The notes below the pieces were generated by a model. That model ran no database searches. It was not told the DNA's origin and saw only the letters and a program-made list of their open reading frames with translations. The position numbers and the translations under genes were made by a program. A stretch of DNA of 35,777 nucleotides from Candidatus Heimdallarchaeota archaeon (lineage in GTDB: Archaea; Asgardarchaeota; Heimdallarchaeia; JABLTI01): positions 1-35,777 of the forward strand of contig JAHLVZ010000019.1 in NCBI GenBank assembly GCA_019058165.1, read 5' to 3'. Below are positions 7,860-14,492 of the stretch, in pieces. The number at the start of each line of letters is the position of its first letter. Position 1 is the first letter of the stretch.

Positions 7860-8747
7860 ATGCCTAAGATTCCACAAAAAACTCAAACTACGATTTGGGT
7901 TATCTCCATATCTATAGGAGTAGCAATGGGTGCTATTGCTGCTTTAATTTTTGCAGGAGTATTTAATCTTCATGAGCAAATAACCGCAAGTGACTTCATA
8001 GCATTTGGTATATTACTTACGATTGCTCCTCCATCTGTCGCATTTTTCATTGATAATAATTGGAGAAGTGGTATAGATGCTAACTTGCCAAATCTATTGA
8101 GAGACATTGCTGACGCTCAAAGAACAGGATTATCCCTACCAAGAGCAGTTTCGGAATCATCCAAAAGAAACTATGGTCCATTAACACCTGAATTGCAGAA
8201 AATGGCTGCAAAAATTTCTTGGGGAATTCCCTTCGATCAAGCAATGCGTTCATTTACAGATACTGCTGATACAGAATTGAATAATCGTGCTGCTATTCTT
8301 ATTCTCGAAGCACAAAGATCAGGTGGGGTTATAGAAGATATATTTGATTCAGCACAGAAACATGTTGAAGACATTCTTGCGCTTAGAAAAGAAAGATTAG
8401 GTCAAATGAAACCTTACATTTGGATTATTTATGCAGCGTTCATCATTTTCTTGTTAGTAATTGTTGTGTTGTTTAACACATTCTTTTACCCAATGTCGGA
8501 GATGTATACAGAATTCCAGGGGAATCAATTTACAAATCTGGGACTGAATCCTCAAGTCTTAGAATCGTATAAAATCCTCTTTCTACACATGACTATAGTT
8601 GAAGGATTATTCAGTGGACTTGTAGCAGGAAAAATGGGCGAAGGAAAAGCAAAATCAGGCTTAAAACATTCTTCAATCATGATTTTGATTGGTTGGATAA
8701 CATACAAATTAACCATAGAACTCCAGTTGATAGAGATAAACATGTGA
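7860..8747 (+). CDS. tadC: TadC/type II secretion system F-domain membrane protein
   Basis: This is the inner-membrane platform subunit of an archaeal Tad/type IV pilus-like machine, which anchors pilin assembly to the cytosolic ATPase. I chose the ATG at 7860 because GAGGA sits 9 bases upstream; the ORF track starts at a GTG at 7821. Two N-terminal membrane helices are followed by a T2SSF domain (LPNLLRDIADAQRTGLSLPR... then SGGVIEDIFDSAQKHVED) and further helices (IWIIYAAFIIFLLVIVVLF and a C-terminal one). Only one T2SSF domain is present; archaeal Tad systems usually have a TadB/TadC pair plus a TadA/FlaI-like ATPase, so those partners must be elsewhere. It faces the three pilin-like genes across a shared divergent region. 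Confidence 0.88.
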   Translation: MPKIPQKTQTTIWVISISIGVAMGAIAALIFAGVFNLHEQITASDFIAFGILLTIAPPSVAFFIDNNWRSGIDANLPNLLRDIADAQRTGLSLPRAVSESSKRNYGPLTPELQKMAAKISWGIPFDQAMRSFTDTADTELNNRAAILILEAQRSGGVIEDIFDSAQKHVEDILALRKERLGQMKPYIWIIYAAFIIFLLVIVVLFNTFFYPMSEMYTEFQGNQFTNLGLNPQVLESYKILFLHMTIVEGLFSGLVAGKMGEGKAKSGLKHSSIMILIGWITYKLTIELQLIEINM

Positions 8748-8754
8748 AAACACG

Positions 8755-9183
8755 GTGGTTGAACACTTGGCAAAAATAGAACAAGAAGTAAAGGAAATGA
8801 AAACAGCGATTACAGAGCTAGAAGGAAAAATTGACAAATTACAATTTTTCCTCGTCCAAATTATGAATAAAGTAAATGAAGGCGGAGAACAAGCTTCAAG
8901 TGGAGCTCCTACAGGTGCTGCACCGGGAGGAGCTATCTCAGTAGATATTACTCCTTTGGAAGAACGCTTAGAACAGCTCTCAAATGTTATGGTTTCTAAA
9001 GCAGACCTAGAACCAATCACTCAAGCACTGAATAACTTACGAGATGAGCGAGTAAAGGAAGCAGAAGATACAATTGATAATGTAACTGTTCTCTTAGAGA
9101 AGGGCTTAGCATTAACAGAATTAACAGCTTCTTTGAAGGAAATAGAAGCTCACCTTCAAGAATTGATTACCCCACCAAAGTAG
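8755..9183 (+). CDS. Small coiled-coil protein
   Basis: This 142-residue protein starts at a GTG 7 bases after the tadC stop, so it is probably cotranscribed. There is an N-terminal coiled coil (LAKIEQEVKEMKTAITELEGKIDKL region), a Gly/Ala/Pro linker (GAPTGAAPGGA), a second helix pair and a C-terminal helix ending in TPPK. It has no signal peptide or membrane segment. I do not recognise the family. The position suggests an accessory role in the Tad-like machine, for example as a cytosolic scaffold, but this is inference. Confidence 0.65.
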   Translation: MVEHLAKIEQEVKEMKTAITELEGKIDKLQFFLVQIMNKVNEGGEQASSGAPTGAAPGGAISVDITPLEERLEQLSNVMVSKADLEPITQALNNLRDERVKEAEDTIDNVTVLLEKGLALTELTASLKEIEAHLQELITPPK

Positions 9184-9204
9184 TCAGTGCAGAATCTAAA
9201 TCAT

Positions 9205-9252
9205 CATTGTTTTTCCTCCTCTATTATCTTCTTTTTTCAATAATTTTTTAAT
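9205..9252 (+). terminator. Pyrimidine-rich transcript end
   Basis: After the coiled-coil gene there is a T/C-rich stretch (GTTTTTCCTCCTC, then CTTTTTTC and ATTTTTTA) with no strong hairpin, consistent with archaeal oligo-T termination between the tadC unit and the lplB-like gene. Confidence 0.35.
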
Positions 9253-9300
9253 GAAGGAATTCTGTTTTTTCTTATTGAACTCAAAGGACGATGATTGGAA

Positions 9301-9576
9301 ATGAAAAATGCTACACTCAGAACTAAAAAAGGCTTAATTGAAGTGGAACTAAGCATAGAAAATAATCGAATGTCCACACTAAAGATTACCGGTGATTTTT
9401 TCATCTATCCTGAGGAAGCACTAGAAATTATTGAACAAGAGTTATTGGGTATTACAATAGACAAGGAACAACTCAAAAACAAAATTGAAGAAATCTATAA
9501 GAAACAACAAATATCCACTCCTGGAATTACAATTAATGATTGGGTTACAGTAATTTTGAAAGCAATCAATCTTTAA
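9301..9576 (+). CDS. lplB: Lipoate-protein ligase C-terminal domain protein (LplB-like)
   Basis: This small protein (about 91 residues) matches the accessory C-terminal domain of lipoate-protein ligase A: KGLIEVELSIENNRMSTLKITGDFF followed by YPEEALEIIEQELLG, the conserved GDFF-x-x-PEE signature. In Thermoplasma the ligase is split into LplA (catalytic) and LplB (this domain), which work together to attach lipoate to E2 and GcvH proteins. The catalytic half is not in the window. The start is uncertain: ATG at 9301 or TTG at 9295, the latter better spaced from AAAGGA. The ubiquitin-fold gene follows 59 bases downstream. Confidence 0.8.
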   Translation: MKNATLRTKKGLIEVELSIENNRMSTLKITGDFFIYPEEALEIIEQELLGITIDKEQLKNKIEEIYKKQQISTPGITINDWVTVILKAINL

Positions 9577-9581
9577 ACATA

Positions 9582-9589
9582 TTTAAAAA
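9582..9589 (+). promoter_or_regulatory. Candidate TATA box for the ubiquitin-fold gene
   Basis: TTTAAAAA lies about 50 bases upstream of the GTG start at 9636. The element resembles archaeal TATA boxes and recurs at similar distances upstream of the genes at 12109 and 16548. AT-rich background makes each single case weak. Confidence 0.3.
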
Positions 9590-9635
9590 CGCTATCTAAA
9601 ATTTATCAATAATTATCATAGATGAGTGGGTTAGT

Positions 9636-9908
9636 GTGAAAATAACTTTCGACTTTAAAGGATCGATTTTTGGTCAAAAAGAGAAAATTGTCTTAACATT
9701 GAAAGATAATCTTTCAGTTTTAGCTGCTCTTAAAGAGCTAGCTTCACAAATCTCATCACTCGAGACGTTACTCTTTAAAGAAGATTCATTACGTAATGAT
9801 ATCCTTGTATTTGTTGATAGAACAGATGTAATAACAATGAAATTGCTTGAAATGTCTTTAGAAGACGGACAACAAATCACTGTCTTACCACTTGCTCATG
9901 GTGGCTAA
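9636..9908 (+). CDS. Ubiquitin-fold (MoaD/ThiS/SAMP/Urm1-like) protein ending in Gly-Gly
   Basis: This 90-residue beta-grasp protein has the C-terminal tail TVLPLAHGG, the adenylation- and conjugation-competent Gly-Gly terminus of MoaD, ThiS, SAMP and Urm1. The layout matches: first hairpin (MKITFDFKGSIFGQKEKIVLTL), a helix (LSVLAALKELASQI), then DILVFVDRTDVI and the DGQQITVLP strand. Its role could be sulfur carrier (molybdopterin, thiamine or tRNA thiolation) or protein modifier. No MoaE, ThiF/E1 or thiolase partner is adjacent, so the role is open. It begins at a GTG and precedes the EF-2 paralogue by 39 bases, probably in the same operon. A second Gly-Gly protein is encoded at 20552-20764. 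Confidence 0.85.
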   Translation: MKITFDFKGSIFGQKEKIVLTLKDNLSVLAALKELASQISSLETLLFKEDSLRNDILVFVDRTDVITMKLLEMSLEDGQQITVLPLAHGG

Positions 9909-9947
9909 AAGTAAATAAAAGATGAATAAAAGGAGAGCTTGATTTAG

Positions 9948-12008
9948 ATGAGCTTGATAGAGAAAATTTCGAATTTAATGACTAATCAAAAAAAGATAAG
10001 AAATATTGCTCTAGTTGCTCATATAGACCATGGAAAAACAACTCTATCAGACTCTCTACTTGTATCCGCAGGTGTTTTAGCTCCATCTATAGCGGGAGAA
10101 GCACGTGCCTTAGATTTTTTACCTGAGGAGCAAAGACGCGGTATAACTATGAAAACCGCGAATATTTCATTAATTGTCAAAAAAGAAGATGAGGAATTTT
10201 TAGTTAATTTAATTGACAGTCCTGGTCATGTAGATTTTTCTGGTAAAGTTGCGCGAGCCTTACGAATTGTTGATGGTGCAATAGTGGTTATAGATGCTGT
10301 AGAACAAGTTATGGCGCAAACAGAGACAGTTATTAGACAATGTGTAACTGAAGGTGTTAAACCGATTCTCTTCATTAACAAAGTAGATCGTTTAATCAAT
10401 GAATTAAAATTAACTCCAACACAAATTGCAGAAAGAATTGAGATAATTTATAATAATTTTAATACCTTGGTAAAGAGGTTCTCAAAAAATTCCACAGTGC
10501 CAAAGTGGCGAAGCTCAACGAGAGACGGAAGTGTGATATTCGGTTCTGCTCTTCATCGCTGGGCAATTTCAATCCCAATTGCTAAAGAGACTGAAATAAC
10601 ATTTGATCAAATTGTTGAATACTACTCAAAAAATGAAATTGAAACTTTGCAACAAATATTACCAATAGAGAAACCTTTGATTGATATGATCATTAATCAC
10701 TTACCAGACCCAATAACTGCTCAAAAATACAGGATACAGAACATTTGGAAAGGAGATTTGTCTTCTGATGTTGGACAGGCAATGATTAATTGTCAAGCAG
10801 AGGGAGAGGTCATACCATTAGTTTTTGGTTCAACGAAAATTTTGATGGATAAACATGCAGGACTATTAGTATTAGGGCGTATTTTCTCTGGAGTACTAAA
10901 GGAAAAAACAAACGTAATACTCCTAAACACAAAAGAAACAAAGAATATACAAAGTATATTTGTCTTTATGGGAGAAGATAAAAAACGAGTAACTCAAGTT
11001 CCTGCTGGTAACACAGTAGCAATCTCGGGTCTAGGTGAAATAAATCCAGGGGAAACACTCGTAAGTCTAAATCAAAAAGAAATGTTGCCTTTTGAAGAAA
11101 TAAAATATCTTGCAAATCCCGTTGTTACTGTTGCAATAGAACCAGAAATGCTTCGTGACCTGCCACAACTTAAGAAGGTTCTCGAGCGATTTGACTTGGA
11201 GGACCCAAATCTCCTCATAAGAATTGATGACCAATCAGGTGAAATCCTCTTAATGGGATTGGGCGAATTACATCTCGAAACAGTAGTAAATGATGTTTCC
11301 TTATTGGTTAAATGCTCATCCACATCACCTCTTGTCATTTTTGTTGAAAGAATTAGTAAACCAAGTGGAGAAATATCTCGAGATGAATTTGGTTCAAAAG
11401 TGAAATTACTCGTAGAATCTAATACAGAAGATACAATCTCAACACCATCAATTAGCAAGGAAATTGGGGATTACAGTGAAGGATTAAGTCAATATAAAAA
11501 TGAGATTATTATTAAGAAATCTATAATGAACAAATTTTCAAAGGAAGCGATTGAGAATATTTTAGTGGGAATAAGAAGTGCATTGATTTCGGGACCAATC
11601 TCTTCTAAACCAGTTTCTGGTGTTCGAGTCAAAATTATCGATTTCGAAGCTACTGAGGGCGAGAAATTCGAGCATACAGTTCCTTTACTAAGAAATTCTG
11701 TGTGGGACGCAATGCGCAAAGGAGAAATCGCTACTCAAGAACCCATCTATAAGATACAAATCACAACCCCTGTGATGTACCTAGGAAAAGTGACTTCGGT
11801 TATCCATAAAAGAAGAGGGGATATAATTGATGTTAGATCTGATCAAGATCTCGTCATAATTTCAGGGATTCTGCCTGTCGCTGAATCTTTCAAGATAGAT
11901 CAAGACTTACGATCCGATACTGAAGGAAGAGCATTTTGGCAAATGTCCTTTGAACGATATGAGATAATTTCAGAAACTCGCTTAGAGGAATATAAACAAA
12001 AGCAGTAA
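9948..12008 (+). CDS. EF-2 family GTPase, paralogue lacking the diphthamide loop
   Basis: This translation-factor GTPase has the complete domain order of EF-2/EF-G: G1 AHIDHGKTT, G2 RGIT, G3 DSPGHVDF, G4 NKVD, then domains II to V (LLMGLGELHLE is well conserved). Ordinary archaeal EF-2 has a domain IV tip reading roughly LHEDxxHRGxxQ, whose second His becomes diphthamide. Here the corresponding stretch (about 564-580) is DFEATEGEKFEHTVPLLRN: the HRG core is gone and the loop is about three residues shorter. The C-terminus also lacks the usual RKGL tail, and the protein (686 residues) is shorter than the usual about 730. Asgard and Korarchaeota genomes are known to carry EF-2 paralogues without the diphthamide residues. 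Whether it translocates ribosomes is unknown. AAAGGAGAG precedes the ATG. Confidence 0.88.
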   Translation: MSLIEKISNLMTNQKKIRNIALVAHIDHGKTTLSDSLLVSAGVLAPSIAGEARALDFLPEEQRRGITMKTANISLIVKKEDEEFLVNLIDSPGHVDFSGKVARALRIVDGAIVVIDAVEQVMAQTETVIRQCVTEGVKPILFINKVDRLINELKLTPTQIAERIEIIYNNFNTLVKRFSKNSTVPKWRSSTRDGSVIFGSALHRWAISIPIAKETEITFDQIVEYYSKNEIETLQQILPIEKPLIDMIINHLPDPITAQKYRIQNIWKGDLSSDVGQAMINCQAEGEVIPLVFGSTKILMDKHAGLLVLGRIFSGVLKEKTNVILLNTKETKNIQSIFVFMGEDKKRVTQVPAGNTVAISGLGEINPGETLVSLNQKEMLPFEEIKYLANPVVTVAIEPEMLRDLPQLKKVLERFDLEDPNLLIRIDDQSGEILLMGLGELHLETVVNDVSLLVKCSSTSPLVIFVERISKPSGEISRDEFGSKVKLLVESNTEDTISTPSISKEIGDYSEGLSQYKNEIIIKKSIMNKFSKEAIENILVGIRSALISGPISSKPVSGVRVKIIDFEATEGEKFEHTVPLLRNSVWDAMRKGEIATQEPIYKIQITTPVMYLGKVTSVIHKRRGDIIDVRSDQDLVIISGILPVAESFKIDQDLRSDTEGRAFWQMSFERYEIISETRLEEYKQKQ

Positions 12009-12055
12009 AAAATTGACTGCAAAAAAAGAATCGTATAAGCTACTAATTGACTATC

Positions 12056-12064
12056 TTTTTAAAC
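12056..12064 (+). promoter_or_regulatory. Candidate TATA box
   Basis: TTTTTAAAC lies about 45-53 bases upstream of the ATG at 12109 in an otherwise gene-free 100-base gap, at the spacing expected for an archaeal promoter with a short leader. Confidence 0.3.
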
Positions 12065-12108
12065 TTGAAAAAAAGATATTAGATGAAAATTATATATTAT
12101 TCTGAAGT

Positions 12109-12771
12109 ATGGTGAAGAGTAACGTGCGACGAATTAAAGATGATTTAGGCAAAACAATTGACGAAGCTGATAACTTAGCGAAAATGATTATGATTGAGCA
12201 AGGGATTGATGCTGCCTATGAAATCGACGAACCCATCTCACGAAGCTATGCATTTTGTGACTGCATAATAGCTATTTCTGAATTTGCCAGGGAAACAAGT
12301 AACTTTGAAACTCTAGAAAGAACTCAACCATTACTTGAACAAATTACAAATAAAGGTGCAACAGCAAGAGCTCTCAGTTATCTAGCAGTAGTCCTCTCTG
12401 CACTAAATCACGAAGAAGAAGCTGAAAAAGCATTACTTGATTCAATAAAATACGCTTCAGAAATAGGAGATGACTTTGATCGAAGAGACGCTTTACTTGA
12501 TATTGCCACTTCTGCTGCAGATATGTCATTTTTATTGAATAAACGCAAATTAGTTAATTTAGGATTACAATTTCAGGATCAATTAACAAAAGGACAAAAA
12601 GCATATCTCTATGGTTATCTTTCAACAGTTCTTCCATCCGAAGAAGGCACTCAGTTAATGAGAGAAGCTATGAACATAGTAAGTCAAATAAAAGATCCAA
12701 TTACAAGATCCAAAGTTTCATTAGAACTTGCAACTCTTCTAACAAGCAATCCAAAACCACTTGAAGAATAA
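12109..12771 (+). CDS. Alpha-helical repeat (TPR-like) protein, function unknown
   Basis: The 220 residues are almost all helical, with repeated units of about 35-40 residues whose turns read DEPISRSYAFCDCI, NKGATARALSYLAVV, GDDFDRRDALLDIA and KDPITRSKVSLELA. This acidic-turn, Arg-Ser/Ala pattern occurs in a class of archaeal solenoid proteins of unknown role. There is no signal peptide, membrane segment or catalytic motif. The gene lies 100 bases after the EF-2 paralogue, same strand, and has its own candidate TATA box. A scaffold or adaptor role is likely from the fold only. Confidence 0.7.
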   Translation: MVKSNVRRIKDDLGKTIDEADNLAKMIMIEQGIDAAYEIDEPISRSYAFCDCIIAISEFARETSNFETLERTQPLLEQITNKGATARALSYLAVVLSALNHEEEAEKALLDSIKYASEIGDDFDRRDALLDIATSAADMSFLLNKRKLVNLGLQFQDQLTKGQKAYLYGYLSTVLPSEEGTQLMREAMNIVSQIKDPITRSKVSLELATLLTSNPKPLEE

Positions 12772-12784
12772 AAAATAAAAATCA

Positions 12785-13486
12785 CTAGAAATAATCGAAG
12801 AATCTCACTACTTTTCTTCCTTCTTTAGGAGTAAAGATAATCTTAAAGAAATTAGCAATGTCATGTTGATCAATTGGTTTTTTTCTCGGTTGAGTTTTTT
12901 GATTTCGAAGTGCCTCTAATACTTTCTCCTCAGTTGCTTCTCCATCAATTTCCACTATACTATAACAAGTACCAATAGCATGTACATGATGCGCATCAGA
13001 ACCACCAACTTCGCTGAAACCATTGTGTTTGAACGCTACTTTAGCCATAATATTTGGAAAATTAAGAAAGATCTTAGCGAATCCATTATAGAATTCCATA
13101 GCATCTGCTTTTAAGGTATAAGCTTTCCAGCCAACACTATTGTGAGACATAAATGGGTGAGGGATAATTGAAACTCCACCCAAATCACTGATTAATTCTA
13201 TAGTTTCTTCCGATGGTCGATTTGGAGGAATTTCCTCGTTAATACCATAAGCGATAATATGTCCATCTGCAGTATCGACTTCAACACCTGCTAAATAGAT
13301 CTTCTCTTTGTCTTTAGCTTTAAACATCTCAGTTACTTTTTTGGCAAAAGCGAAATCATTATGAGCAAGTAAACCCGCACCATCAAGCCCTCTAGAACGT
13401 AAAACACTTGGAATGTGTTGGTATTTAACACGCTCATCTACATGAACGTGAAAATCAATAGCTAAATGCTTCTTCTCTGAGGACAT
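12785..13486 (-). CDS. PHP-domain metal-dependent phosphoesterase
   Basis: This is a cytosolic hydrolase of the polymerase-and-histidinol-phosphatase (PHP) superfamily. The metal ligands appear in order: DFHVHVD near the N-terminus (HxH), the LLAHND segment, GVEVD (Glu), IIPHPF and GGSDAHH near residue 178. The 233-residue length fits a stand-alone PHP enzyme such as the RNase AM/nucleoside diphosphate phosphatase (YciV/TrpH) or histidinol-phosphatase relatives. The substrate cannot be told from sequence. It converges with the solenoid gene (13 bases between the stop codons) and diverges from dodecin. Confidence 0.87.
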   Translation of the reverse strand: MSSEKKHLAIDFHVHVDERVKYQHIPSVLRSRGLDGAGLLAHNDFAFAKKVTEMFKAKDKEKIYLAGVEVDTADGHIIAYGINEEIPPNRPSEETIELISDLGGVSIIPHPFMSHNSVGWKAYTLKADAMEFYNGFAKIFLNFPNIMAKVAFKHNGFSEVGGSDAHHVHAIGTCYSIVEIDGEATEEKVLEALRNQKTQPRKKPIDQHDIANFFKIIFTPKEGRKVVRFFDYF

Positions 13487-13602
13487 GATGTATCAAATAT
13501 TAAGAATCCCTTTTAGAAATTTTTCACTAATCCCTTGAAATAAAGTCGGATTTTAAGAGGGAAAATCTTTTGAGTAAGCACTGTGTTTTTATTATACCTT
13601 TT

Positions 13603-13610
13603 AAGGAGGG
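13603..13610 (+). promoter_or_regulatory. Strong ribosome binding site that fixes the dodecin start
   Basis: AAGGAGGG sits 10 bases upstream of the ATG at 13621, the best Shine-Dalgarno match I noticed in the window. It places the start well inside the ORF-track call at 13570. Confidence 0.75.
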
Positions 13611-13620
13611 TACTACACAT

Positions 13621-13818
13621 ATGGTCGTTAAAGTACTAGAAATCATTGGAAGTTCCCCTAAGAGTTGGGAAGATGCAGCAAATACTGCTGTAAAAGAAGC
13701 ATCAGAATCCATTCGTGGAATAAGTGGTGTTGATGTAATTAATTTTACAGCTGTTGTAAAAGACGGAAAAATTGTCAAATACAAAGCTTGTTGTAAAATT
13801 GCTTTTTCAGTAGAATAG
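13621..13818 (+). CDS. Dodecin-family protein
   Basis: The 65-residue protein beginning at 13621 matches dodecin, a small dodecameric flavin-binding protein thought to store or buffer flavins. Conserved features are VLEIIGSSPKSWEDAANTAV (first strand and helix) and DGKIVKYKACCKIAFSVE (final strands). At the position of the Trp that stacks on flavin in halobacterial and Thermus dodecins (VVWAEV, LDWFEV) this protein reads ISGVDV, so the stacking Trp is replaced by Gly. It therefore belongs to the Trp-less subgroup, whose ligand is uncertain. It is a single gene with a hairpin plus T-rich tail downstream. Confidence 0.9.
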   Translation: MVVKVLEIIGSSPKSWEDAANTAVKEASESIRGISGVDVINFTAVVKDGKIVKYKACCKIAFSVE

Positions 13819-13838
13819 CTAGTTAACTAGTAAAATTT

Positions 13839-13873
13839 GAAGGGATTCAACCCTTCCTCTACTTTTATTTTTT
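13839..13873 (+). terminator. Hairpin and T-rich tract after dodecin
   Basis: GAAGGG-ATTCAA-CCCTTC forms a perfect 6-bp stem followed by CTCTACTTTTATTTTTT. The layout resembles an intrinsic terminator. A 12-base palindrome (CTAGTTAACTAG, 13819-13830) lies between the stop codon and the hairpin. Confidence 0.55.
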
Positions 13874-13903
13874 AAGAATCTAATAGATTAGTGTCTAGTT
13901 TAC

Positions 13904-14341
13904 TTAATATTTGTGAATGAATCGTGCTCGTTCAGAAAAGCTAAATTTTTCCATATCTTCCCTTATGAGTAATCTTAACTGATGTTCAAAATCCTCTGTA
14001 ATGACATTTTGTTTCATCAGATCAATTATCTTGCTGGTGTTTACTAGCTCAGGATCTATTTCTAATAGCTTTTTTGTATGGCTTACTTCTAAGGCATTAA
14101 ATTCATCATTTAATTTCGGATTATCTATAAATTGGCATATCAAGTGAGGTTTATCTTTTAATCCATCATCAAAGAGAATAGCAGTTATTTTAGCTGTTAA
14201 TCTAGGATCATTTTTTTGGACGTAATCAGGATTAAGAAGCAATAGATTACCAAGTAATCCATAAAATTCCTTATAATTCTCCCCTATAATTTCCAAACAA
14301 GCACTTTCCAAAAGTGTTTTTTCTTTCAAGTAGTTCCCCAA
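13904..14341 (-). CDS. Hypothetical helical protein
   Basis: This 145-residue ORF starts at TTG with AAGGA six bases upstream and has no alternative Met until late, so the TTG is the probable start. The sequence is soluble and mostly helical, Leu/Asp/Glu/Lys-rich (LLGNLLLLNPDYVQKNDPRL, FEHQLRLLIREDMEKF), possibly a helical repeat. There is no recognisable motif, signal peptide or membrane segment. It converges with dodecin and diverges from uvrB. Confidence 0.6.
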   Translation of the reverse strand: MGNYLKEKTLLESACLEIIGENYKEFYGLLGNLLLLNPDYVQKNDPRLTAKITAILFDDGLKDKPHLICQFIDNPKLNDEFNALEVSHTKKLLEIDPELVNTSKIIDLMKQNVITEDFEHQLRLLIREDMEKFSFSERARFIHKY

Positions 14342-14492
14342 TTTTTTCCTTGTAAATAGTATAGTTAATTAATTATTTAAAACTTGATAAATTTTGAAGT
14401 AATGAAACAAATTTTAAGTGAAAACTTTCGCTTATCTCTCTATAGATGTGTTTTTAGTTTGAAGATATTTGGAACACTGGGTGCGACTAGTA

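Noticed and set aside
11072-11719. Two minus-strand ORFs (128 and 76 aa) inside the EF-2 paralogue
   Set aside because: Antisense to conserved EF-2 domains; no motif.
13819-13830. Palindrome CTAGTTAACTAG after the dodecin stop as an attachment site
   Set aside because: A single 12-base palindrome with no integrase, repeat partner or compositional change; at most part of the 3' end structure.
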